A stretch of DNA of 64,000 nt from Streptomyces erythrochromogenes (GTDB lineage: Bacteria > Actinomycetota > Actinomycetes > Streptomycetales > Streptomycetaceae). This document shows positions 46,404 to 54,719 of this stretch, in pieces. Numbering within the stretch: position 1 is the first letter of the stretch; every line of letters begins with the position of its first letter. The stretch spans positions 2,790,001 through 2,854,000 of the forward strand of contig NZ_CP108036.1 in the NCBI RefSeq assembly GCF_036170895.1, in the 5' to 3' direction. A model generated the notes under the pieces. The model saw only the letters and a list, made by a program, of their open reading frames with translations. It had not been told where the DNA came from and did not search any database. The position numbers and the translations under genes were made by a program.

Positions 46404-47417
46404 TCAGCGATCGATACGGACCGTCACGCCCGCCAGTTGGTCCTCGACCTGGCGGATGTCGGCGTCGACCATGATCTGCGCCAATTCGGCCACCAGGACC
46501 GACGGCTTCCAGCCGAGCAGGTCATGGGCCTTGGAGGCGTCGCCGATGAGGGCGTCGACCTCGCTGGGGCGCTCGTACTTGGCGTCGTACCGCACGTGCT
46601 CGGTCCAGTCGAGACCGGCGTGCGAGAAGGACGACTCGACGAACTCGCGGACGGTCGCGGCCACGCCGGTGGCGACGACGTAGTCGGTGGGCTCGTCCTG
46701 CTGGAGCATCCGCCACATGGCGTCCACGTACTCGGGGGCGTAGCCCCAGTCGCGCACCGCGTCGAGGTTGCCGAGGTAGAGGTGGTCCTGCAGACCGGCC
46801 TTGATGCGGGCGACCGCGCGGGTGATCTTGCGGGTCACGAAGGTCTCGCCGCGGCGCGGGGACTCGTGGTTGAAGAGGATCCCGTTGACGGCGAACATGT
46901 CGTACGCCTCGCGGTAGTTCACCGTGGTCCAGTACGCGAAGACCTTCGCGGCGCCGTACGGGCTGCGCGGGTGGAACGGGGTCTGCTCGTTCTGCGGCGG
47001 CGGGGTGGACCCGAACATCTCGGAGGACGAGGCCTGGTAGATGCGCGTGTCGACACCGCTGGCCCGGATGGCCTCCAGCAGCCGCAGCGCGCCGAGGCCG
47101 GTCACGTCGCCCGTGTAGAGCGGGGCGTCGAAGGAGACGCGGACGTGGGACTGCGCGCCGAGGTTGTAGACCTCGTCGGGGCGTATGTCACGGAGCAGAT
47201 TCACCAGGGCGACGCCGTCGGAGAGGTCGGCGTGGTGCAGGACGAAGGACCGGTTGGCCGTCTGCGGGTCCTGGTAGATGTGGTCGACCCGCTCCGTGTT
47301 GAAGCTGGAGGACCGCCGCACGAGACCGTGCACCGTGTAGCCCTTGGAGAGCAGGAGCTCGGCGAGGTACGAGCCGTCCTGTCCGGTGACTCCGGTGATC
47401 AGTGCGGTCTTGCCCAT
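46404..47417 (-). CDS. gmd: GDP-mannose 4,6-dehydratase
   Basis: 337-residue extended short-chain dehydrogenase making GDP-4-keto-6-deoxymannose from GDP-mannose. The NADP-binding motif is [17 protein letters not shown] near the start. Catalytic Tyr154 and Lys158 lie in [12 protein letters not shown], with the SSSEMFG segment before it and [19 protein letters not shown] after, all hallmark Gmd signatures. The ATG at 47417 follows AAGGGGACCCC; longer open reading is low-complexity and rejected. It is divergent from fcl across 455 bp, and the two enzymes act in sequence to GDP-L-fucose. Confidence 0.96.
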   Translation of the reverse strand: MGKTALITGVTGQDGSYLAELLLSKGYTVHGLVRRSSSFNTERVDHIYQDPQTANRSFVLHHADLSDGVALVNLLRDIRPDEVYNLGAQSHVRVSFDAPLYTGDVTGLGALRLLEAIRASGVDTRIYQASSSEMFGSTPPPQNEQTPFHPRSPYGAAKVFAYWTTVNYREAYDMFAVNGILFNHESPRRGETFVTRKITRAVARIKAGLQDHLYLGNLDAVRDWGYAPEYVDAMWRMLQQDEPTDYVVATGVAATVREFVESSFSHAGLDWTEHVRYDAKYERPSEVDALIGDASKAHDLLGWKPSVLVAELAQIMVDADIRQVEDQLAGVTVRIDR

Positions 47418-47872
47418 GGGGTCCCCTTGCTGGTGGTTGCTGTGTGTCGTGGCGAGGCGTTGCCTCGGTGTGGGTGTGGGTGTGAGTGCGGAGCGGGCCC
47501 TGCGGGGCGGCGCGCCGAGCGGTCGGGCCGCGGCCGGGCGGCTGGATGCGTACCGTACACGTCGGTCGGCGACCGCCCCCTGCGGGGCGCCCGCCGTCTC
47601 GTGGTCCTGACGCCGCCCGGCCCGCTCCCGGTTCCGGAGCCGACGCCACGGGCCGCCCCGGCGGCCGGGCCCGGAGCGCCGGACCGCGTCGGCACGGCCG
47701 GGAGCGGGCCGGCGGACGGGGCCGACTGCCCGCCCGGAGGCACGGCACCGGCCGCACCCACGAGGGCAGCCGCGTCCCGGCCGGGGTTTGCCGCCGGGGC
47801 CGGGGCCGCGCCGGGGGCGCGGGCCGTGGACCACTGCGACCCCCGCGGGAGCGGACTGGCATCATCGGCGGT
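47418..47872. other. Divergent gmd-fcl intergenic region
   Basis: 455 bp of very G+C-rich DNA between two divergent starts. It must carry both promoters. I could not identify convincing promoter hexamers or operators, and the open frames here look like composition artefacts without ribosome binding sites. A small purine/pyrimidine alternating stretch (TGTGGGTGTGGGTGTGAGTG) occurs near 47468-47487. Confidence 0.4.
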
Positions 47873-48817
47873 ATGACAAGTTCGCTGCCGCTCCTGCCCC
47901 CGAACGCCCGCGTCTTCGTCGCGGGCCACCGCGGCCTCGTGGGGTCCGCGGTCGCCCGCCGGCTCACCGCCGACGGCCACGAGGTGCTCACCCGGGGCCG
48001 TGCCGACCTCGACCTGCGCGACGCCGCCGCGACCGGGGCGTACCTGAAGGACGTCCGCCCGGACGCCGTCGTGCTGGCCGCCGCCAAGGTGGGCGGGATC
48101 ATGGCCAACAGCACGTACCCGGTGCAGTTCCTGGAGGAGAACCTGCAGATCCAGCTCAGCGTGATCGGCGGCGCCCACGCCGCCGGCGTGGGCCGGCTGC
48201 TGTTCCTCGGATCGTCCTGCATCTACCCGAAGCTGGCACCGCAACCGATCCACGAGGACGCCCTGCTGACCGGCCCGTTGGAGCCGACCAACGAGGCCTA
48301 CGCCCTCGCGAAGATCGCCGGCATCGTCCAGGTCCAGTCGTACCGCAAGCAGTACGGGGCCTCGTACATCTCGGCCATGCCGACGAACCTCTACGGGCCC
48401 GGCGACAACTTCGACCTGGAGACCTCGCACGTCCTGCCCGCCCTCATCCGGCGCTTCCACGAGGCCGCCGCCGAGGGCCGCGAGGAGGTCACCCTGTGGG
48501 GCTCCGGCACCCCGCGGCGGGAGTTCCTGCACGTGGACGACCTGGCCGCGGCCTGTGCCGTCCTGCTGGAGAGCTACGACGGCGACGAGCCCGTCAACAT
48601 CGGCTGCGGTGAGGACCTGACCATCCGCGAGCTGGCCGAGACGGTCGCCGAAGTGACCGGCTTCCGGGGCCGGCTCGCCTGGGACACCTCCAAGCCGGAC
48701 GGAACGCCGCGCAAGCTGCTGGACGTCGGCCGCCTGACCTCGCTCGGCTGGAAGCCCGGCATCCCGCTGCGGGACGGCATCGCCTCCACGTACAAGTGGT
48801 GGCGCGAGCAGAGCTGA
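47873..48817 (+). CDS. fcl: GDP-L-fucose synthase
   Basis: 314-residue NADPH-dependent epimerase/reductase that turns GDP-4-keto-6-deoxymannose into GDP-L-fucose. The nucleotide motif is VFVAGHRGLVGSAVARRL, and catalytic Tyr143 and Lys147 are in EAYALAKIAG. The family markers AAAKVGGIMANSTYPVQFLE, LGSSCIYPKLAPQPI and PTNLYGPGDNFD are all intact. ATG 47873 gives the family N-terminus; the ribosome binding site is weak (CGGCGG). It works with gmd and supplies a donor for the cluster's glycosyltransferases. It ends 22 bp before the convergent sugar transferase gene. Confidence 0.95.
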   Translation: MTSSLPLLPPNARVFVAGHRGLVGSAVARRLTADGHEVLTRGRADLDLRDAAATGAYLKDVRPDAVVLAAAKVGGIMANSTYPVQFLEENLQIQLSVIGGAHAAGVGRLLFLGSSCIYPKLAPQPIHEDALLTGPLEPTNEAYALAKIAGIVQVQSYRKQYGASYISAMPTNLYGPGDNFDLETSHVLPALIRRFHEAAAEGREEVTLWGSGTPRREFLHVDDLAAACAVLLESYDGDEPVNIGCGEDLTIRELAETVAEVTGFRGRLAWDTSKPDGTPRKLLDVGRLTSLGWKPGIPLRDGIASTYKWWREQS

Positions 48818-48839
48818 TCGCACGGGCGGCCTCGGCCCC

Positions 48840-50315
48840 TCAGTAGGCTCCGCGACCGTCGACGACGGCGCGGAGCGTACGGCCCATCACGTCGACGTCA
48901 CTGGTGAAGGACCAGTTGTCGACGTACTGCAGGTCCAGCTGGATCGTCTCGTCCCAGGACAGGTCCGACCTGCCGCTGATCTGCCACAGCCCCGTCATCC
49001 CGGGCCGCACGGTCAGCCGGCGCAGCTCGACCTCGTCGTACTGGGCCACCTCCTCCGGCAGCGGCGGGCGCGGGCCGACCAGCGACATGTCGCCGATGAG
49101 CACGTTGACGAGCTGCGGCAGCTCGTCCAGGGACGTGCGGCGCAGGAGCCGGCCCACCCGGGTGACCCGGGGGTCGCGGCGCATCTTGAACATCAGGCCG
49201 TCGTTCTCGTTGGCCCCGGCCAGTTCGGCCTTGCGCGCGTCGGCGTCCACCACCATCGTGCGGAACTTCCACATGACGAAGGGGACCCCGTCACGGCCGA
49301 TGCGCCGCTGGCGGTAGAAGGCCGGACCGCGCGAGCCGAAGCGGATCGCGAGGACGATCCCGAGGAAGAACGGGGAGAGGAGCAGCAGGCCGGCCGCGGC
49401 GCCCACCCGGTCGAGGACCGACTTGAGCAGGGTCTGTACACCGCGGCTGACCGGCGGTGCGACGCGCAGCACGGCGAGTCCGCCCGCGGAGAGGGTCTCC
49501 AGCCGCTTGACGGAGACCTCCACCAGCCCTGGGAAGACGGCGAGTTCGAGTCCCGCGTCGTGCAGGGCCCAGGCGACGCGGCGCAGCCGCTCCCCCGTGA
49601 TCCGCACGCCGGGGGCGACCAGCACCAGGTCGGCGTGGTGGCTGAGGACTGCGCCGAGCACGGCCGCGGAGTCGACTCCGGGGGCCTCGGGCGCGTCGGC
49701 GTCGAGCCGTGCCGCCACGGGGACGCCGCTGGCGAGCCGCCCGGTGCCGACCGGGACGACGCCGACGACGACGTACGGGTGGTCGGTGCGGGCGGCGAGG
49801 TGCGCGATGACGTCCTCGGCCGCGTCGGGCTCCCCTATCACCAGCACGCGGCTCACGGCCTGGGCCTCGCGGCGGGCGGCCGAGAGGTGACGGTAGGTCA
49901 GCTTGTGGCAGGCGACGGTGATCAGCAGAGCGGGCAGCAGGGCCCCGAGGGCGGACAGCCGGGGCGTGTCCTCCTCGGTCACCACACGTGCCACGGCCAG
50001 CACGCCGATCAGAATCAGCCAGTCATGGAGGACCGGGAGCACACCGCGGGACTCTCCGAGCGCCCGGGTGGCGTACCGGCGGCGCAGCGCCTGGATGCCG
50101 GTCCACGCCACGGCGGCGGCCAGGGCGCAGTAGACGGGCCGGACCTGCTGGGCGGCGTCGAAGACGAGCCCCACGGGGACGGCGGCGCCGAAGAAGTCGG
50201 CGACTATCGCGGCCGGACGGTACCAACGGGCCTTGTCCCCGAGGCGCCGCACGGGCGCCAGGGACTCATGGGCCGCCCTGGCCACTCTTTGCGCAGGAAA
50301 ATGAACATGCCTCAT
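48840..50315 (-). CDS. Polyprenyl-phosphate sugar-1-phosphate transferase (initiating enzyme)
   Basis: 491-residue membrane enzyme of the WbaP/CpsE type. N-terminal helices (four, about 35-150) and a soluble CoA-binding-like fold (RVLVIGEPDAAEDVIAHLAA) precede a fifth helix and the catalytic Bac_transf domain (about 290-491). Signatures are YRQRRIGRDGVPFVMWKFRT, RRTSLDELPQLVNVLIGDMS, LVGPRPPLPEE and RPGMTGLWQISGRS. It would link the first sugar phosphate to undecaprenyl phosphate and so start repeat-unit assembly. ATG 50315 is preceded by GGGGGGCCC. It is divergent from the M4 protease gene. Confidence 0.92.
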   Translation of the reverse strand: MRHVHFPAQRVARAAHESLAPVRRLGDKARWYRPAAIVADFFGAAVPVGLVFDAAQQVRPVYCALAAAVAWTGIQALRRRYATRALGESRGVLPVLHDWLILIGVLAVARVVTEEDTPRLSALGALLPALLITVACHKLTYRHLSAARREAQAVSRVLVIGEPDAAEDVIAHLAARTDHPYVVVGVVPVGTGRLASGVPVAARLDADAPEAPGVDSAAVLGAVLSHHADLVLVAPGVRITGERLRRVAWALHDAGLELAVFPGLVEVSVKRLETLSAGGLAVLRVAPPVSRGVQTLLKSVLDRVGAAAGLLLLSPFFLGIVLAIRFGSRGPAFYRQRRIGRDGVPFVMWKFRTMVVDADARKAELAGANENDGLMFKMRRDPRVTRVGRLLRRTSLDELPQLVNVLIGDMSLVGPRPPLPEEVAQYDEVELRRLTVRPGMTGLWQISGRSDLSWDETIQLDLQYVDNWSFTSDVDVMGRTLRAVVDGRGAY

Positions 50316-50697
50316 GGGCCCCCCTGGCACGTGGTCTATGACAGTGGCAAGTGTCCATGGCTTCCCCTGGCGATGAACATCTGCCGCACCGGCAAACAGT
50401 ACGACAAACACCCGTACGGTAATTGCCGTTTCGGTCAACCCAGCCTCTTGTTGCGCAAGTGTTAGCAACCGGTAGCTGGCGTTCCGAATCCTGGACGTCG
50501 TGCGACGCACGCGAAGGTGAATGCTCCGGATACCGGATACGTATCTTCGAACAACGAACCGTTTCCGGCCAACCTTTTGACGCGGCCCTGACATCCGACG
50601 CGCCAAGTGGCAATCTTCGACCGTTCATCGCACCGCACCTGCTCTGCCCGGAGGCCCACCCAGCCATCCGGAACCCCCCTTGCAGAAGGAGTCTGCG
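50316..50697. other. Divergent region between sugar transferase and M4 protease genes
   Basis: 382 bp, richer in A+T than its flanks (for example GGTAATTGCCGTTTCGG, CGTATCTTCGAACAACG). Promoters for both divergent genes must lie here. A TTGACC on the minus strand near 50436 and a TTGCGC on the plus strand near 50455 are possible -35 elements, but neither has a clear -10. No gene is supported. Confidence 0.4.
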
Positions 50698-52965
50698 TTG
50701 AGGTCCACCCCCCAGAGGCGTGCCACCGCGGCGGGCGCGCTCGTTGCCGCGGCAGCCCTGCTCGCCGTAGGTATACAGACCGGAACCGCCACCGCCGACG
50801 CCACCGCGTCACAGGCACCCAAGGCCGCTCAGTCCAATCCGGGCTCGGCCAACCGCGTACTCAGCGCATCGGAGCGTGCGACGCTCCTCGCCGAAGCCAA
50901 CTCGACCACCGCGCAGGCCGCCAAGGCGCTCGGCCTCGGCAGTGGCGAGAAGCTCGTCGTCCGCGATGTCGTCCAGGATGCGGACGGCACCACGCACACC
51001 ACGTACGAGCGGACCTACGACGGTCTGCCCGTACTCGGCGGCGACCTCACCGTCCACGCCAAGAACGGCGTCACCAAGAGTGTGACGAAGGCGACCAACC
51101 ACGAGATCAAGGTCGCGACCACCGAGGCCTCGGTCACCCCGGCCGCCGCCGAGAGCCAGGCGGTCTCCGCCGCCGGCGCCGAAGGCTCGAAGGAGGCCAA
51201 GCCCTCCAAGAACGCCCGCAAGGTGATCTGGGCGGCCGAGGGCGCTCCGAGGCTCGCGTTCGAGACGGTCGTCGGCGGTCTCCAGCACGACGGCACGCCG
51301 AACGAGCTGCACGTGGTGACCGACGCCAGGACCGGCGCCAAGATCACCGAGTGGCAGGCCGTCGAGACCGGCACCGGCAACACGATGTACAGCGGCCAGG
51401 TGACCCTCGGGAGCACCCAGTCGGGCAGCACCTGGAACCTGACCGACGCGGCGCGCGGCAGCCACAAGACGTACAACCTCAACCGCGGCACGTCCGGCAC
51501 CGGCACGCTCTTCTCCGGCCCGGACGACATCTGGGGCAACGGCCTGCCGTCCAACCTGGAGACGGCCGGCGCGGACGCCCACTACGGCGCCGCGGTCACG
51601 TGGGACTACTACAAGAACGTGCACGGCCGCAACGGCCTGCGCAACGACGGCGTCGCCCCGTACAGCCGGGTCCACTACGGCAACAACTACGTGAACGCTT
51701 TCTGGCAGGACTCCTGCTTCTGCATGACCTACGGCGACGGCGACGGCAACGCCAAGCCGCTCACCTCCACCGACGTGGCCGCGCACGAGATGACCCACGG
51801 CCTGACCTCGGTCACCGGCAACATGACCTACAGCGGTGAGCCCGGTGGTCTGAACGAGGCCACCTCCGACATCTTCGCGGCGGCGGTCGAGTTCTACGCC
51901 AACAACCCGCAGGACGTCGGCGACTACCTGGTCGGCGAGAAGATCGACATCCGCGGCAACGGCACCCCGCTGCGCTACATGGACAAGCCCAGCAAGGACG
52001 GCTCGTCCAAGGACGCCTGGTACTCGGGCATCGGCTCGATCGACGTCCACTACTCCTCGGGCCCGGCCAACCACTGGTACTACCTGGCCTCCGAGGGCTC
52101 CGGCGCCAAGGTCGTCAACGGCGTGAGCTACGACTCGCCGACCTCCGACGGTCTGCCCGTCACCGCGATCGGCCGCGACGCCGCCTCGAAGATCTGGTTC
52201 CGCGCGCTGACCACCGGTCTGTTCAAGTCGAACACCAACTACGCGGCCGCCCGTACGGCGACCCTGCAGGCGGCGGCCGACCTGTACGGCGCCGGCTCGA
52301 CCACCTACAACAACGCGGCGAACGCCTGGGCGGCCATCAACGTCGGCCCGCGCATCGTGAGCGGCGTCTCGGTCACCCCGATCGCCAACCAGACCACCCA
52401 GATCAACACCGCTGTGAGCCTGCAGGTCCAGGCGACCAGCACCAACCCGGGTGCGCTGAGCTACGCGGCGACCGGCCTGCCGGCCGGCCTGTCGATCAAC
52501 TCCTCGACCGGTCTGATCTCCGGTACGGCCACCACCGCGGGCACGTCCAACGTGACCGTCACCGTGACCGACTCGCAGAGCAAGACCGGCACGGCGTCCT
52601 TCACCTGGACCGTCGGCACCGGCCAGCAGAACGTCTTCGAGAACACGAACGACTACCAGATCGCGGACAACGCCACGGTCGAGTCCCCGATCGCGGTGAC
52701 CCGCACGGGCAACGCCCCGAGCACGCTGAAGGTGGACGTGAACATCGTCCACACCTACGTCGGTGACCTGGTGGTCGACCTGGTCGCCCCCGACGGCAGC
52801 GTCTACAACCTGCGCAACCGCAGCGGCGGCAGCGCGGACAACATCGTCCAGTCCTTCACCGTGAACGCCTCCTCCGAGGTCGCCAACGGCACCTGGAAGC
52901 TCCGTGTCCGCGACGCTGCCAGCCTGGACACCGGCTACATCAACAGCTGGAAGCTCACCTTCTGA
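50698..52965 (+). CDS. Secreted M4-family zinc metalloprotease with P-domain
   Basis: 755-residue preproenzyme. Signal peptide to about residue 34 (GIQTGTATADA), an FTP/PepSY-type propeptide to about 210, then a thermolysin-like catalytic domain. The zinc motif is His363-Glu364-Met-Thr-His367 (AAHEMTHGLTSV), with third ligand Glu387 in GGLNEATSD and the proton-donor His in the IDVHYSSGPANHWYYL block. A C-terminal Ig-like module (about 560-645) and a proprotein-convertase P-domain (IVHTYVGDLVVDLVAPDG) follow. The start is TTG 50698, six bases after AAGGAG. Released extracellularly, it would digest proteins outside the mycelium. Confidence 0.93.
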   Translation: MRSTPQRRATAAGALVAAAALLAVGIQTGTATADATASQAPKAAQSNPGSANRVLSASERATLLAEANSTTAQAAKALGLGSGEKLVVRDVVQDADGTTHTTYERTYDGLPVLGGDLTVHAKNGVTKSVTKATNHEIKVATTEASVTPAAAESQAVSAAGAEGSKEAKPSKNARKVIWAAEGAPRLAFETVVGGLQHDGTPNELHVVTDARTGAKITEWQAVETGTGNTMYSGQVTLGSTQSGSTWNLTDAARGSHKTYNLNRGTSGTGTLFSGPDDIWGNGLPSNLETAGADAHYGAAVTWDYYKNVHGRNGLRNDGVAPYSRVHYGNNYVNAFWQDSCFCMTYGDGDGNAKPLTSTDVAAHEMTHGLTSVTGNMTYSGEPGGLNEATSDIFAAAVEFYANNPQDVGDYLVGEKIDIRGNGTPLRYMDKPSKDGSSKDAWYSGIGSIDVHYSSGPANHWYYLASEGSGAKVVNGVSYDSPTSDGLPVTAIGRDAASKIWFRALTTGLFKSNTNYAAARTATLQAAADLYGAGSTTYNNAANAWAAINVGPRIVSGVSVTPIANQTTQINTAVSLQVQATSTNPGALSYAATGLPAGLSINSSTGLISGTATTAGTSNVTVTVTDSQSKTGTASFTWTVGTGQQNVFENTNDYQIADNATVESPIAVTRTGNAPSTLKVDVNIVHTYVGDLVVDLVAPDGSVYNLRNRSGGSADNIVQSFTVNASSEVANGTWKLRVRDAASLDTGYINSWKLTF

Positions 52966-53012
52966 CCCCTTCGGGGCAGCGTGAGCCACGGCTGGACCGA
53001 TAGATAGACACG

Positions 53013-53046
53013 GGGCCGCCCGGGAGAAGACCTCCCCGGGCGGCCC
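53013..53046 (+). terminator. Terminator after the M4 protease gene
   Basis: GGGCCGCCCGGGAG pairs with CTCCCCGGGCGGCCC (one bulged base) around a 5-nt loop, 48 bp after the stop at 52965. Confidence 0.7.
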
Positions 53047-53088
53047 TGTCCCATTGGCCCTGCCGCAAGGGACCTGTGCCGGCGGAGT

Positions 53089-53865
53089 CGGGACCTCCGG
53101 CGCCTGGCGCGCGACGGGGCGACCCGGCCGGACGGCTTCGTGATCGAGACCAGCGGGGCGGGCGGCCACAGCGCCCCGCCGCGCGGACCGGTGCGGCTGG
53201 ACGCCGGCGGGGAGCCGGTCCACGGGCCGCGACCATCCGGATCTCGCCAAAATGGCGCGCTCGGGCTGCCGTTCTGGCTCGCGGGCGGGCAGGGTCGCCC
53301 CGAAGCGGTCGCCGCAGCGCGCGCCGCGGGCGCGGCCGGCGTCCAGATCGGCAGCGCCTTCGCCCTGTGCGAGGAGTCGGGGATGGCCCCGCACCTGCGC
53401 GCGCAGCTCCGCGGCCGGGCCCGGGCCGGCACCCTGACGGTCCGCAACGACCCCGACGCCTCGCCTACGTCCTTCCCCTTCAAGGTGGCGGAGCTGCCCG
53501 GGACCGTGTCCGAGCCCGAAGTGGCCGCCGCCCGCCGCCGCGTGTGCGACCTGGGCTTCCTGCGCACGCCCGTGCGCGGTCCCCGCGGTCTGCTCCACCG
53601 GTGCGCGGCCGAGGCCGTGCGCGCCTACGTCCGCAAGGGCGGGGACGAGGCCGACACCACGGGCCGGCAGTGCCTGTGCAACGGCCTGCCGGCCACCATC
53701 GGGCTGGCGCAGCGGCGGCCCGGCGGCCGGGTGGAACCGCCGCTGGTGACGATCGGCAAGGACCTCTCGTTCCTCCCGGCGCTCTCTCCGGACGAGGCGC
53801 CCTTCACGGCGGCGGACGTCGTTCGGTGGCTGGCGCCGGGGGCCGGCGCGGCACGGCCGGCCTGA
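53089..53865 (+). pseudogene. Nitronate monooxygenase remnant (truncated, frame-disrupted)
   Basis: The C-terminal part of an FMN-dependent nitronate monooxygenase is recognisable: RPDGFVIETSGAGGHSAPPRG, LGLPFWLAGGQGRPEA, GVQIGSAFALCEESGMAP, SFPFKVAELPGT and GGDEADTTGRQCLCNGLPA. The N-terminal half, including the FMN phosphate-binding start, is absent; the homology begins about 40 bp after the protease terminator. Between 53231 and 53254 the family text RDHPDLAKMA is in another frame, and the main frame returns at 53257, implying two compensating small indels. The open part from GTG 53140 is 241 residues. No function is expected. Confidence 0.72.
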
Positions 53866-53883
53866 GCCGGCGGAGGCCCCGGA

Positions 53884-54504
53884 TCAGCCCACGGCGCGGA
53901 GGACCATGGAGAGGAAGTCCTCCTCGACGTCCGACTCCTCTTCTTCCCCTTCATCTCCTTCCTCCTCTTCCGCTCCCTCTTCCGCGTCCGCCTGGTCGCC
54001 GCGGCCCTGGTTCTGGTCGCCGCCGTTGCCCCAGTCACCGCGACCCTGCCCCTGGTCGGCCCCGTCCGACTCGTCGGCCGCGTCCTCGTCGTTCTGGTCG
54101 CCGCCGTTGCCCCAGTCGCCCCGGCCCGGCTCCTGACCGGCTTCGTCCACCGGCTTGAAGAAGGCCGCCACGACCTCCACGTCCGACACGGCGCCGTTCG
54201 GCCTCAGGGTCGCGACCGCTCTGCCGCTGCATCCGGCGTTGTCGAAGAGCAGGGCCCGCGACCGCGTCCGGTTGCGGACGTCGACCGCGGGCTCGTTGCG
54301 GGACGTCCCCGTGAGCAGGTAGCAGGTACCGTCGTCCGCCGGCCGGATCCGCCCCTGCCGCTCGCGGCCCGCGTCGTCGAGATACCTGTAGTACAGCGTG
54401 CCGAGGGTGCGGTCACCCTGGTCGTCGGCCAGCGAGGGACCGGCGGTGGGCAGGACGAGGGCGAGGGCGCCGACGAACACTGCGGCGGTGGTGCCAAGAC
54501 GCAT
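53884..54504 (-). CDS. Secreted protein with acidic repeat tail
   Basis: 206 residues. The signal peptide is MRLGTTAAVFVGALALVLPT with likely cleavage after SLA. A compact part (about 28-115: LGTLYYRYLDDAGRERQGRI ... CYLLTG ... LLFDNAGCSGRAVATLRP) contains two cysteines. The tail has two copies of GRGDWGNGGDQN separated by an Asp/Glu-rich stretch, then a run of Glu/Asp (EEGAEEEEGDEGEEEES). I recognise no family. It may bind cations or be a stationary-phase wall protein; that is a guess. It is convergent with the pseudogene and ends a minus-strand stretch after glgP. Confidence 0.7.
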   Translation of the reverse strand: MRLGTTAAVFVGALALVLPTAGPSLADDQGDRTLGTLYYRYLDDAGRERQGRIRPADDGTCYLLTGTSRNEPAVDVRNRTRSRALLFDNAGCSGRAVATLRPNGAVSDVEVVAAFFKPVDEAGQEPGRGDWGNGGDQNDEDAADESDGADQGQGRGDWGNGGDQNQGRGDQADAEEGAEEEEGDEGEEEESDVEEDFLSMVLRAVG

Positions 54505-54660
54505 GGGGGAGAGTCCGTTCCTCGGGTTCCGCGGATGCCGGATCCGGTGGCATCCGCGGGCAGCGTAGGAGCGGACAAGGGCGCTGAAACGATTCGGCAT
54601 ACCGGGCGCGAACTCAGGTTCACCCAGGAGGTCCCCCGCCGTACGCCGACTCGGCTCCCT

Positions 54661-54691
54661 GGGCGGCGGGCGGCGGATGGACCCGCCGCCC
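54661..54691 (-). terminator. Terminator after glgP
   Basis: 10-bp stem GGGCGGCGGG / CCCGCCGCCC with an 11-nt loop, about 28 bp beyond the glgP stop (54720). Confidence 0.6.
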
Positions 54692-54719
54692 GCCCCCTCG
54701 CAGGCACCCCCCGCCGTAC

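Noticed and set aside
47418..47872. Open frames filling the gmd-fcl gap (for example upstream extension of fcl)
   Set aside because: The translation is Pro/Gly/Ala/Arg-rich without a ribosome binding site, while ATG 47873 gives the normal Fcl N-terminus.
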